Below, one piece after another: positions 1 to 6,780 of a stretch of 24,286 nucleotides of DNA. The notes beneath the pieces are model-generated. The model saw only the letters and a program-made list of their open reading frames with translations. It had not been told where the DNA came from and did no database searches. Numbering within the stretch: position 1 is the stretch's first letter; each line of letters starts with the position of its first letter. This DNA comes from JBKHHU01 sp046539045 (GTDB taxonomy: Bacteria > Planctomycetota > Phycisphaerae > SM23-33). The position numbers and the translations under genes are program-made. The stretch lies in NCBI GenBank assembly GCA_046539045.1, contig JBKHHU010000028.1, positions 1 to 24,286 on the forward strand, given 5' to 3'.

Positions 1-854
1 GAGTAGGTGGCCATGAGGGCGTCCTGGTAGTCCTTGTCGGGGATGTCGTCCCAGGCGGGCACTTCTCCGTCGCGCGGGCTGATGGCCCAGCGCCGATCGA
101 GAATTCCGCTCTCCTTGAGCCGCTCGTGCCGGTCGATCCGCGTGCGGTCCCAGCCCTTGGCGTAGGCCCCGCGATACTTCTCGATCAGCGCCTTCGGCGC
201 GTGCAGCGGCCAGTGCGGCGCGGTGTAGGCCACGTACATGAAGAACGGTTGGTCGGGGGTGGTCTGCTGGGATTTGTCGATCATGCGGCAGGCGTTTCCG
301 CTGATCGCGTCGGTCAGGTGGAACTCGTCGACCTCCGGCTCGATGAGGCGGTCGTTATGGGCCAGCGTCGGCGGGTTCCAGTAGCTGCCCGCCCCGCAGA
401 GCGTGCCGAAATGCTCCTCGAACCCGCGCGTCACGGGCGTGGGGTGGGTCTGGTCGCCGGGGGTCCACGTTTCCGGTCGCTGGACGTCATACGGGCCGCC
501 GACGTGCCATTTGCCGCTCATGTAAGTGCGGTACCCGCCGGCACGCAGCGCCTCGGCGATGGTCACGCAGCGGTCGTTGAGATACCCCTGATACTCGGGG
601 CGGCCCATATCCTTGACCATCGCGCCGACGCCGGCCTGGTGCGGCTGGAGCCCGGTCAGCAGGCTCGCCCGGGTCGGGCAGCAGCGGGCGCAATTGTACG
701 CCTGCGTGAACGTCACCCCTCGCCGACTCAGCCGGTCGATGTTCGGCGTATGCACCTCCGAGCCGAAACACCCGATATCCGAAAAGCCCATGTCGTCGAC
801 CATGATCAGGATAATATTCGGCCGCCTCGATTCACCTTGCCGTGTGTCAGACAT
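1..854 (-). CDS. Sulfatase (arylsulfatase A type), C-terminus cut by window edge
   Basis: Hydrolyses sulfate esters, by family probably on sulfated polysaccharides; the substrate cannot be read from sequence. About 284 residues are visible, starting at an ATG preceded by a GAGGAAA ribosome site. The N-terminus RPNIILIMVDDMG supplies the metal-binding Asp pair. The sulfatase signature is CCPTR at residues 58-62, where Cys58 is the residue converted to formylglycine. K115 and H117 in SGKWHVGG match conserved active-site positions. AYTAPHWPLHAPK further on is the usual substrate-side motif. The distal D-H metal motif lies beyond the window. No convincing signal peptide is seen, which is unusual for sulfatases and leaves the location open. 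It is divergent from lemA and unrelated in close detail to the sulfatase at 2231. The family call is firm; the substrate is unknown. Confidence 0.93.
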   Translation of the reverse strand, partial: MSDTRQGESRRPNIILIMVDDMGFSDIGCFGSEVHTPNIDRLSRRGVTFTQAYNCARCCPTRASLLTGLQPHQAGVGAMVKDMGRPEYQGYLNDRCVTIAEALRAGGYRTYMSGKWHVGGPYDVQRPETWTPGDQTHPTPVTRGFEEHFGTLCGAGSYWNPPTLAHNDRLIEPEVDEFHLTDAISGNACRMIDKSQQTTPDQPFFMYVAYTAPHWPLHAPKALIEKYRGAYAKGWDRTRIDRHERLKESGILDRRWAISPRDGEVPAWDDIPDKDYQDALMATY

Positions 855-896
855 TTGTTTCCTCACGAGCTGAGATTCTGAAGTAGCTGACCATCG

Positions 897-924
897 AGTA
901 TCGCAAACGAGGCGGCCGACGCAA
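897..924 (-). promoter_or_regulatory. Putative promoter of the left sulfatase
   Basis: On the minus strand TTGCGT (919-924) and GATACT (897-902) are separated by 16 bp, 42 bp upstream of the sulfatase ATG. The match to a housekeeping promoter is moderate. The promoter proposed for the other sulfatase has a similar -10 (CATACT). Promoter consensus in this phylum is poorly known, so this is inference. Confidence 0.35.
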
Positions 925-1099
925 GGGAGAGGGACTTGAGATTTTGGATTTGGTCATTGTAGATTGACGGCGCGAGGGGTGGGGATTTGATGAGCTGGAA
1001 ATTGGTCGATTTGGCGATTGGTCGCTGTTGATCCATGGGATTTGGGATGCAGCGTTGCCGTGTCGAGCGTGGGGCGTTCCCGCACGGGCGTCAGCGCGG

Positions 1100-1116
1100 A
1101 ATTCGTGCCATTCGTG
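1100..1116. repeat. Dispersed ATTCGTG doublet in the 855-1238 gap
   Basis: AATTCGTGCCATTCGTG here is nearly identical to AATTCGTGCAATTCGTG at 18005-18021, and a further half copy (AATTCGTGG) lies near 1148. It is a short degenerate intergenic repeat. Apart from this and the two promoter candidates, nothing recognisable is in the 384-bp divergent gap. Confidence 0.5.
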
Positions 1117-1170
1117 TAGGTTTCCTATGGCAAAACACCGGAGGCCAAATTCGTGGATTGGGGGCTGTTC

Positions 1171-1199
1171 TTGAACTGAGTCCGTCGCTGGGGTAGTCT
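1171..1199 (+). promoter_or_regulatory. Putative lemA promoter
   Basis: TTGAAC (1171-1176) and TAGTCT (1194-1199) are separated by 17 bp, 39 bp before the chosen lemA ATG. The -10 is a weak match. The position argues against the in-frame TTG at 1200 being the start codon. Confidence 0.35.
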
Positions 1200-1238
1200 T
1201 TGGCTCGCGAGCGGGCGAGGATTGAAAGGGCTTACCTC

Positions 1239-1772
1239 ATGGTTCCATTTTTCGTGGTTCTGGGCATGCTGGTGTTGTTCGGGTTGCTGATCGGCTACTC
1301 GTACAGCACGCTGATGAGCAGGCGGCTGAAATGTCGCGACGCGTGGGCCGAGTTGGAGACGCATCTCAAGCGGCGTTACAGCGTGGTGCCGACGCTGCTG
1401 GAGACGTTGAGTTCGTACGTCAGCCTGGAAAAGCAGCGGCTGGACCGGCTGGCCAAAGCACGGGAGCGGGCGATGGCCACCGAGACGGTTCAGGAGCAGG
1501 CCGCGGCAGAGGATGAACTGACCGAGGCCCTCGACGACGCGTTCGAACTGGTCGACAAGTACCCGGACCTGCGGGCCAACGCCACGCTGGTCCAGTTGGA
1601 AGAGGAACTGACCAGCGCCGAGAACAAGATCACCTTTGCCAAACAGCAGTACAACAACGCGGTGGCGGGGTACAACACAGCCAGGCACCGGTTCCCCTCG
1701 TCGATGGCGGCCAAGCTGTTCAAGATGGACGAGATGGCGTTCTTCGAAATCCGCGACGTGGGCCACGCCTAG
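1239..1772 (+). CDS. lemA: LemA family membrane protein
   Basis: A 177-residue protein with an N-terminal membrane segment (about residues 2-22), a basic stretch, then a largely helical domain. The family hallmarks are visible: AWAELETHLKRRYSVVPTLLETLSSYV, shown here as AWAELETHLKRR and VPTLLETL, matches the LemA region around LKRR..LIPNLVE. Near the C-terminus YNNAVAGYN followed by FPSSMAAKLF matches the conserved YN..V..YN...fP...A..F block. The in-frame TTG at 1200 was rejected: the ATG at 1239 follows GAAAGGG at good spacing and starts directly at the membrane helix. LemA proteins are anchored with a soluble helical bundle; their biochemical function is not established. It is followed 75 bp later by a small membrane protein that may be co-transcribed. 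The family call is strong, with the core slightly divergent. Confidence 0.85.
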   Translation: MVPFFVVLGMLVLFGLLIGYSYSTLMSRRLKCRDAWAELETHLKRRYSVVPTLLETLSSYVSLEKQRLDRLAKARERAMATETVQEQAAAEDELTEALDDAFELVDKYPDLRANATLVQLEEELTSAENKITFAKQQYNNAVAGYNTARHRFPSSMAAKLFKMDEMAFFEIRDVGHA

Positions 1773-1847
1773 CCGGATCGAGACGCCCATCTCGCTGTCA
1801 GCGGCCCCGCCGGTCGATACGCAGTCCTACTATCAGTGAGTAACTTG

Positions 1848-2090
1848 ATGTCGAAACCCAAGCAAGACGGGAATGGTCGCAGCGGCGGGTCGGGGCGACA
1901 ACGGCGGCCGGGCGGAAAGCGGCGATTGTTGGTTTGCCTGGCGTACGGTGTGCTGCTGGCGGCAGCGATCGCCTTGCTGCGGTCGTTCCTGGCGGAGTGG
2001 CGGGAGCATCCGCTGATAGTCGGTGCCCTGGCGGGCGTAGCAGTGGTGGCGGGGCTGAACCTGTTCCGGACGTTGCGCCGCGGGCGGTGA
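1848..2090 (+). CDS. Small membrane protein, unrecognised
   Basis: An 80-residue protein (84 if the in-frame GTG at 1836 is used). It has a very basic N-terminal tail rich in Gly, Arg and Lys (to about residue 30), one hydrophobic segment (LLVCLAYGVLLAAAIALL), a short polar stretch containing EWREHP, and a second hydrophobic segment (LIVGALAGVAVVAGL) ending in FRTLRRGR. This predicts a two-helix inner-membrane protein with both ends cytoplasmic by the positive-inside rule. Third-position GC is high, as in neighbouring genes, which supports real coding. It is 75 bp after lemA on the same strand. There is no family match from memory and no strong ribosome site (only GTGAG before the ATG), so it could be a spurious frame. 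Confidence 0.5.
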   Translation: MSKPKQDGNGRSGGSGRQRRPGGKRRLLVCLAYGVLLAAAIALLRSFLAEWREHPLIVGALAGVAVVAGLNLFRTLRRGR

Positions 2091-2156
2091 TACAAATACG
2101 CAGTCACGGGTGCCGGAGGTTCTGAAGGCGTTTCCCGGCGGGGGTTGCGTAAGCGG

Positions 2157-2185
2157 TTGACGTCGACGGCGGTCAGCCGCATACT
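2157..2185 (+). promoter_or_regulatory. Putative sigma70-type promoter of the second sulfatase
   Basis: TTGACG (2157-2162) and CATACT (2180-2185) are separated by 17 bp, about 45 bp upstream of the sulfatase ATG. The -35 matches 5 of 6 and the -10 4 of 6 positions of the standard consensus. Confidence 0.5.
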
Positions 2186-2230
2186 GGAACGCTGATTTCC
2201 GATGTTCCCAGCACTCAGGAAGGGCTCTGC

Positions 2231-3721
2231 ATGTCCCGCAAACCGAATATTCTGCTCATCACGGCCGACCAGCTTCGCGCTGATGTCCTTGGCTGCCATG
2301 GGAATCCCGTCTGCCGGACGCCCAACCTTGATGCTCTCGCCGACAGCGGCACGCTGTTCGAAAACGCCTACACGCCTAACCCGATCTGCGTGCCCGCCCG
2401 GGCGACGATCACGACCGGCAACTACTCCCACCGGGCCACCGGTACCAAGAACAATTCCGGGAGGATCCGCGACGACCAGCCGATCCTCGCTCGCCACTTC
2501 GCCGCACACGGGTACAGGACATACGCTTGCGGCAAGCTGCACTACGTGCCGTACCAGGCGCCGGACAAGCCGCGGCTGACCCATGGCTTCGAGGTGTGGG
2601 ACTCGGCCGAGTCGGGGAGGATGATCAAGCAGTTCGACCCGAAGGGCCGGCGCGGTGGCGTGGAGGACTATCACGATTTCCTCTGCGAGAACGGCTGGGG
2701 CGGGTACGAACGGGCCCACGGGATCGGGAACAACGATGTGCGTCCCTGCGCCTCGCCGCTGCCGGAGGAACTCAATGTGGACCATTGGGTTGCGGATCGA
2801 ACCATCCAGCGGCTCGGCGAGCACGAGCGGGATCATTCAGATCAGCCGTTCCTGATGTGGTGCAGCTTCCCGAAACCGCACTCGCCGTATGACCCGCCGA
2901 TGGGCTACGCCGACATGTACGACCCGCGGCAAGTGCCTGAGTGTGCCGGGGACGAGTCGATGCTGGACGATCGGAATCCCAATATCATCCGCACCCGGAC
3001 CACCCACGCCCATGACTCGCTGAGCCCCGAAGCCCGGCGGGTGATCAAGGCCTACTACTATGCCCTGACAACCTTCCACGATGCGCAGATCGGCAGGGTG
3101 CTCAGTAAGCTGGAAGAACTGGGCCTGGCCGAAGACACGATCGTGATCTACACCGCCGACCACGGCGACCTGATGGGCGATTTCGGCAGTTGGTTCAAGC
3201 AGTACTTCCTGGAAGGTTCGGCGCACATTCCGTTGATCGTCCGCACGCCGGACGGTCCGGAAGGCCAACGCAGAACCCAACTGGCCGGGCTGCAGGATAT
3301 CCTGCCCACCCTGGCGGACTTGACCGGTTGCCCGCTGGATCAGGAGGTCCATGGGACATCGTTGCGGCCTTGCATTTGTGACGACTGGCCGACCCGGGAA
3401 CTGTTCTACGGTCAGTGCAACGACGCCCCCCGGCAGGCGGCGATGGTGACCGACGGGACGATTAAGTACTGCTGGGCCCAGGAGAACGGAACCGAAGAGC
3501 TGTACAACCTGGCCGAGGACCCGCAGGAACTGGTCAACCTCGCCAGCCGGGCAGAAAATGAAACCCTGTTGGCAGAGTGGCGGGGGAAGTTGATTGAGCA
3601 AGCCAAACGGTTTGAAGATAACGGGTTATTTGATGATGACGGCCAGCTGGTCCGGACCAAAGTGGACTTGGATGAGTTGCGGAAGCTGCCGGTCGGCGGG
3701 ATGGGCTGGCGGTGGTATTGA
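2231..3721 (+). CDS. Sulfatase (heparan N-sulfatase/choline-sulfatase-like group)
   Basis: A complete sulfatase of 496 residues. NILLITADQLRAD near the N-terminus carries the metal-binding Asp13 with Gln14 in place of the more common second Asp, as in several sulfohydrolase subfamilies. CVPAR at 53-57 is the formylglycine signature with Cys53. K102 and H104 (GKLHY), H217 (FPKPHSPYDPP), D310-H311 (YTADHGDLMG) and K323 complete the active-site set. The C-terminal region (ELYNLAEDPQELVNLA) is the typical sulfatase tail. The start follows AGGAAGGG at good spacing. No signal peptide is seen, so it may act in the cytoplasm or use an unusual export route. It requires a formylglycine-generating activity, which is not in this window. 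The exact substrate is not decidable; N- or O-sulfated glycans are the likely class. Confidence 0.95.
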   Translation: MSRKPNILLITADQLRADVLGCHGNPVCRTPNLDALADSGTLFENAYTPNPICVPARATITTGNYSHRATGTKNNSGRIRDDQPILARHFAAHGYRTYACGKLHYVPYQAPDKPRLTHGFEVWDSAESGRMIKQFDPKGRRGGVEDYHDFLCENGWGGYERAHGIGNNDVRPCASPLPEELNVDHWVADRTIQRLGEHERDHSDQPFLMWCSFPKPHSPYDPPMGYADMYDPRQVPECAGDESMLDDRNPNIIRTRTTHAHDSLSPEARRVIKAYYYALTTFHDAQIGRVLSKLEELGLAEDTIVIYTADHGDLMGDFGSWFKQYFLEGSAHIPLIVRTPDGPEGQRRTQLAGLQDILPTLADLTGCPLDQEVHGTSLRPCICDDWPTRELFYGQCNDAPRQAAMVTDGTIKYCWAQENGTEELYNLAEDPQELVNLASRAENETLLAEWRGKLIEQAKRFEDNGLFDDDGQLVRTKVDLDELRKLPVGGMGWRWY

Positions 3722-3809
3722 TGCCGCCCGGGTTTGGCGGAGCCGCCTCAGGAGAAAAAGAAGAAGTATCCTAGTCGGATCGATGCCCGGTCGTCGATAT
3801 AGACTCAGT

Positions 3810-4649
3810 ATGAATGAATCGGCCAAGGAGATCGTCGGGTTTCTCTGTCGCTGGTCCTTGCTGGCTTTGATGTTGGGGCTGCTCGGGCTTGCGGGTGTAG
3901 GGTTTCTCCAGGCCACCGGGGCGATCGGTTCGGAGATGGAGCCGGAGCTGATGCTGCCGGACCAGATCCGTCTGCACCGTCCGGAGCGGGCGGAGTATCT
4001 GCATGTATTTGCCGATCCGCCATTGCGTTACAAAGGCGCGGCCGTGGTGGCGATCCGGCAGGGCGGGCGAGTTCGGATGTGCGGCCCGCTGGTGCAGAAC
4101 GCCTATTGTCGGATCGACCCGGAGCCCGGGCGGGAGGAGATCGCCGCCGTCGGTAACCCGTTCGGGGCACTGGCGTTCCAGCGGAACCCCGCCACGATGG
4201 TCACCGCCTCGGCGGAGGAGGAGGTCTGGATCATCGATTCGGATATCCTGCTCGATCTGCCCCGTGCCCCGGCCCGCAGCAAGCCGTTGCGTCAACTCAT
4301 CGGGGCCGTGCAAAGCCAGGGCCTAGCAGTGGTTGCCGAAAGTGGCACCCGAGAGGAATACGCGGCTCGACGCGCTGCGGTCCGAGAGATCGCTCCCGAC
4401 TTGCCGGTCGTGGTCAGGCTCCGTGGCAGGCACTACAGGCAGGGCGCCGTCCGGCAGATCGGGCGGCTCTTCCGACGCGACGGCCGGAAACCGCCGGTGG
4501 TCACCTGCGACGACGAACTGGCCATCCTTGCCGCCCGCGAAGGGCATCCGGTCCACCTGCTGACCGAGGGGATCGGCAACCCGCAGGAGCACCCGAAAAT
4601 CATTCATTACCGGACACTTACACAACTCGTTCAGGCAGTCGAACGGTAA
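3810..4649 (+). CDS. Membrane-anchored protein with possible HAD-like domain
   Basis: A 279-residue protein whose family I do not recognise. One hydrophobic helix (about residues 15-38, LLALMLGLLGLAGVGFLQA) anchors it, with the rest probably outside. Residues from about 135 resemble the order of HAD phosphatase motifs: VWIIDSDILLDLP (a DxD at the end of a strand), VVAESGT, and near the C-terminus VVTCDDELAILAAREG, like the HAD GDs..D..aA..aG motif. The usual T after DxDG is absent and the catalytic core is not convincing, so it may be an inactive HAD-like fold or something else. An alternative ATG at 3783 would add nine residues; neither has a clear ribosome site. The amidase gene follows after 24 bp, suggesting a two-gene unit acting at the envelope. 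Confidence 0.7.
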   Translation: MNESAKEIVGFLCRWSLLALMLGLLGLAGVGFLQATGAIGSEMEPELMLPDQIRLHRPERAEYLHVFADPPLRYKGAAVVAIRQGGRVRMCGPLVQNAYCRIDPEPGREEIAAVGNPFGALAFQRNPATMVTASAEEEVWIIDSDILLDLPRAPARSKPLRQLIGAVQSQGLAVVAESGTREEYAARRAAVREIAPDLPVVVRLRGRHYRQGAVRQIGRLFRRDGRKPPVVTCDDELAILAAREGHPVHLLTEGIGNPQEHPKIIHYRTLTQLVQAVER

Positions 4650-4673
4650 CTGGCAGTCCCAGGGAGGCCACCC

Positions 4674-5351
4674 ATGAAACTCAGCGCGGCACGGATGTCA
4701 CGCACACTGCTCGGGCTCACTATCTTCCTTCTCTCCTGTTCGCCGGAGGAAAAAAAGCCGCTCTCGGTTCTGCCGAGTCACGGGCTGGATTTCGCCCCGG
4801 CGGCCCGGCCGAGGCGGGCTCGATATGCCCCGCCGGCACCCAGGCCTGCCGTGACCAAGCGGCCGGACAACGCCTGGTATGTCAAGCCGGGCAGGAAGTG
4901 GAAGCACATCGTCATCCACCACAGTGCCACCGATTCCGGCAACGCGGCCGGCTTCGACAAGGCCCATCGCAGCAGAGGCTTCGAGGAGTTGGGCTACCAT
5001 TTCGTCATCACCAACGGCGACGGCGGCCCGGACGGGAACGTGGAAGTCGGAAGTCGTTGGCGCAAGCAGAAATGGGGAGCCCACACCGGCGGCACGCCGG
5101 ACAATGAATACAACAACCACGGGATCGGGATCTGCCTGGTTGGGAACTTCGATGAGTACTCCCCGAGCGTCAAGCAGCTGGCCTCGCTGCGGAAGCTGCT
5201 GCTGTTCCTCTGCGAGACCTACAACGTCGACCCGTCGAACGTCATCGGCCACCAGGACGGGCCGAACTGCGCAACCGCATGCCCCGGCAAACATTTAGAG
5301 CGAGTCGTTAAGAGCAACCTCCGCCCGGCCCTGATGCGACAGTTCGACTGA
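4674..5351 (+). CDS. N-acetylmuramoyl-L-alanine amidase, predicted lipoprotein
   Basis: Predicted to cleave the amide bond between N-acetylmuramic acid and L-alanine in peptidoglycan. The N-terminus (225 residues in all) is a short lipoprotein-type signal ending LLSC with Cys22 as the candidate lipidation site; Leu at -2 makes the lipobox imperfect. A Pro/Arg-rich linker leads to an Amidase_2/PGRP domain from about residue 75. The zinc ligands are seen as His82 or 83 in IVIHHSATD, His193 in IGHQD and Cys203 in ACPG, matching the His-His-Cys set of T7 lysozyme. Tyr108 in LGYHFVI and AHTGG are other family marks. A GGGAGG ribosome site precedes the ATG. It follows the membrane protein at 3810 closely and is probably co-transcribed. 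A role in wall recycling or remodelling is inferred. Confidence 0.93.
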   Translation: MKLSAARMSRTLLGLTIFLLSCSPEEKKPLSVLPSHGLDFAPAARPRRARYAPPAPRPAVTKRPDNAWYVKPGRKWKHIVIHHSATDSGNAAGFDKAHRSRGFEELGYHFVITNGDGGPDGNVEVGSRWRKQKWGAHTGGTPDNEYNNHGIGICLVGNFDEYSPSVKQLASLRKLLLFLCETYNVDPSNVIGHQDGPNCATACPGKHLERVVKSNLRPALMRQFD

Positions 5352-5373
5352 CCCGCCGGTCCCCGGCCCGAGC

Positions 5374-5421
5374 AACAAATAAAGCCCGGATGAGGGAAAG
5401 GAGGAAAAACCTCATCCGGGC
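5374..5421 (-). terminator. Intrinsic terminator, minus strand
   Basis: A 12-bp perfect stem (5384-5395 with 5410-5421, GCCCGGATGAGG on the minus strand) has a 14-nt loop and is followed on the minus strand by TTTATTTGTT (5374-5383). No minus-strand protein gene lies upstream of it before 7421, which is why a non-coding transcript is proposed. On the plus strand the same hairpin lies 33 bp after the amidase stop but has no U-tract, so a weak bidirectional role is possible. Confidence 0.75.
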
Positions 5422-5540
5422 CGAGCCGATCATGGGAGATCAGCTTATCGGGTGGAAGGAGACCCGATTAATCAGTTTGTCTTTTCCGCAGCCTCTTGCC
5501 GGGTGCCCGGTTTGCAGCTGCGTTTCATCAATTGCTCGCT
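5374..5540 (-). ncRNA. Candidate small RNA with anti-Shine-Dalgarno loops
   Basis: Read on the minus strand, four hairpins follow each other. Hairpin A is at 5487-5492/5517-5522 (CGCAGC/GCTGCG) enclosing an inner CCGG/CCGG stem. Hairpin B is at 5447-5453/5462-5468 (7 bp) with loop CUCCUUCC. Hairpin C is at 5425-5431/5438-5444 (7 bp including one G-U) with loop UCCCAU. Hairpin D is at 5384-5395/5410-5421 (12 perfect bp) with loop UUUUUCCUCCUUUC, followed by UUUAUUUGUU. Strand is decided by two asymmetries: the U-rich tail exists only on this strand, and the G-U pair in hairpin C becomes an A-C mismatch on the other. The 5' end is uncertain; TATAGG at 5547-5552 is a possible -10 without a clear -35. 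No reading frame with a ribosome site was seen inside. It matches no riboswitch or housekeeping RNA I know. Confidence 0.5.
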
Positions 5541-5712
5541 CACCTACCTATACGGGTGGGGGTCTCCAGGCGTTCCCCGGCGGCAAAAAATCTTGGAAAA
5601 ATTGTGGGTCTTCCCGGAATTGTCGATTCGCCATCCCGCCGATCATCGCCGGACCTGCCGCAACGGGCGGCCCTCCAAGTCCGGAAATCGTGCCGTTTCG
5701 CGGCGGGATCCG

Positions 5713-5718
5713 TATAAT
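5713..5718 (+). promoter_or_regulatory. Putative -10 box of the serine acetyltransferase gene
   Basis: A perfect TATAAT lies 23 bp before the ATG. The best -35 at 17 bp (GTGCCG) matches only 3 of 6. If used, the leader is short, and the ribosome site AAGGAG (5730-5735) sits just inside it. The 5545-5712 stretch shows nothing else I can name. Confidence 0.45.
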
Positions 5719-5741
5719 GGAGGCGCACGAAGGAGATTTTC

Positions 5742-6674
5742 ATGGACGGCCTGAACGATCGAATCGACAGACAGTTATCGGATCTGATCGACTCGCTTCT
5801 CGAGAGCTACGGAACCGACCCACGCACCCAGCGCATCGGCGAGACGTTCCTCCCATCGAGAAGTGCCATCGTCGAGATCATCGAAATGTCCCGTCAGCTG
5901 CTGTTCCCCGGACATTTCGGCCACAAGAAACTCACCGACTCCAACATCCGCTACCATGTCGGCAGCCTGCTCAGCCGCCTCGGCGACGTCCTCGCCGAGC
6001 AGATCGAACACTGCGTCTGCACCGAATGCATGCGGCACAACGGTGTCAACTGCTCCGTCGAACAATGCCGCACCCGGTCCGCGGAAATGGCAGGCCAGTT
6101 CCTCAAGCGCCTCGTCAAAATCCGCGATGCCCTGGCCCTCGATGCCCAGGCCGCCTACGACGGCGACCCCGCCGCCAAGAGCATCGATGAGATCATCTAC
6201 TGCTATCCCGGCTTTCTGGCCGTCACCATCTACCGCCTCGCCCACGAACTGGTCGAACTGGGCGTCCCGCTCATGCCCCGCATCATGAGCGAACACGCCC
6301 ACAGCATCACCGGCTGCGACATCCACCCCGGGGCGACCATCGGCGCGAGTTTCTTCATCGACCACGCCACTGGCGTCGTCATCGGTGAGACAACCGAGAT
6401 CGGCCGGAACGTCAAGATCTATCAGGGCGTGACGCTGGGTGCGTTGAGTTTCCCCAAGGACGAGCGAGGCAGGGCGATCAAGGGCCTCAAACGCCACCCG
6501 ACCATCGAGGACCGCGTGACCATCTACGCCAACGCGACGATCCTCGGCGGGGACACGGTCATCGGCGAGGGCGTGACCGTCGCGGGCAACACGTTCGTCA
6601 TGGAATCCGTCACTGCCGGCAGCCTCGTCACTCAGGAGCCGCCCAAGCTGACGGTGCGGACGAAGAAGAAATGA
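5742..6674 (+). CDS. cysE: Serine O-acetyltransferase, long EpsC/SrpH-like form
   Basis: Transfers acetyl from acetyl-CoA to L-serine, giving O-acetylserine for cysteine synthesis in the cytoplasm. Of 310 residues, the C-terminal part from about 180 is a left-handed beta-helix of hexapeptide repeats. CDIHPGATIG gives Asp193 and IDHATGVVIGE gives His208, matching the catalytic Asp/His pair of E. coli CysE. IYQGVTLGALSF and HPTIEDRVTIYANATILGG continue the helix. The N-terminal half is helical and carries a Cys cluster (residues 91, 93, 96, 104, 109) in HCVCTECMRHNGVNCSVEQC, not part of the E. coli enzyme. The C-terminus ends shortly after the helix with KLTVRTKKK, lacking the CysE tail that binds cysteine synthase and cysteine. 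AAGGAG precedes the ATG by 6 nt. The function call is strong. Confidence 0.93.
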   Translation: MDGLNDRIDRQLSDLIDSLLESYGTDPRTQRIGETFLPSRSAIVEIIEMSRQLLFPGHFGHKKLTDSNIRYHVGSLLSRLGDVLAEQIEHCVCTECMRHNGVNCSVEQCRTRSAEMAGQFLKRLVKIRDALALDAQAAYDGDPAAKSIDEIIYCYPGFLAVTIYRLAHELVELGVPLMPRIMSEHAHSITGCDIHPGATIGASFFIDHATGVVIGETTEIGRNVKIYQGVTLGALSFPKDERGRAIKGLKRHPTIEDRVTIYANATILGGDTVIGEGVTVAGNTFVMESVTAGSLVTQEPPKLTVRTKKK

Positions 6675-6688
6675 TGCGACTGACGACG

Positions 6689-6705
6689 CCCGATCGCCGA
6701 TCGGG
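6689..6705 (+). other. Hairpin after cysE without U-tract
   Basis: CCCGATC/GATCGGG form a 7-bp stem with a 3-nt loop, 14 nt after the cysE stop codon. There is no T-run on either side. It may act as an mRNA 3'-end stabiliser or a poor terminator. Confidence 0.4.
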
Positions 6706-6750
6706 GTTCGCCCGGCCGGGAGCCTTGGGAGGCCGTCCGGACCTGTCGAG

Positions 6751-6780
6751 AGCTGCGCAAAGCTACGTAAAACTACGAAA
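6751..6780. repeat. Three imperfect 10-bp tandem repeats
   Basis: AGCTGCGCAA, AGCTACGTAA and AACTACGAAA follow head to tail, and the next bases (GTCCCTACGGGA near 6788) match the palindrome family of 14587-14772. The rest of the 746-bp convergent gap 6675-7420 holds a dispersed repeat at 7144 and a terminator at 7347. A minus-strand ATG at 6872 preceded by AAGGAA starts a short frame that looks like a gene remnant. Confidence 0.5.

Noticed and set aside
1769..2836. Minus-strand open frame of about 355 codons
   Set aside because: Crosses the intergenic promoter and runs antisense to the second sulfatase; no motif or ribosome site.
3594..3809. Extended N-terminus for the 3810 gene
   Set aside because: The frame is open upstream but overlaps the sulfatase C-terminus, and the membrane helix follows directly after the ATG at 3810.
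5352..5741. A riboswitch (SAM, c-di-GMP or similar) or 6S RNA before cysE
   Set aside because: I compared the conserved cores I know (SAM-I, GEMM, cobalamin, TPP, glycine, 6S, RNase P, SRP, tmRNA) on both strands and none fits. The hairpins are better read as a terminator-ended minus-strand RNA.
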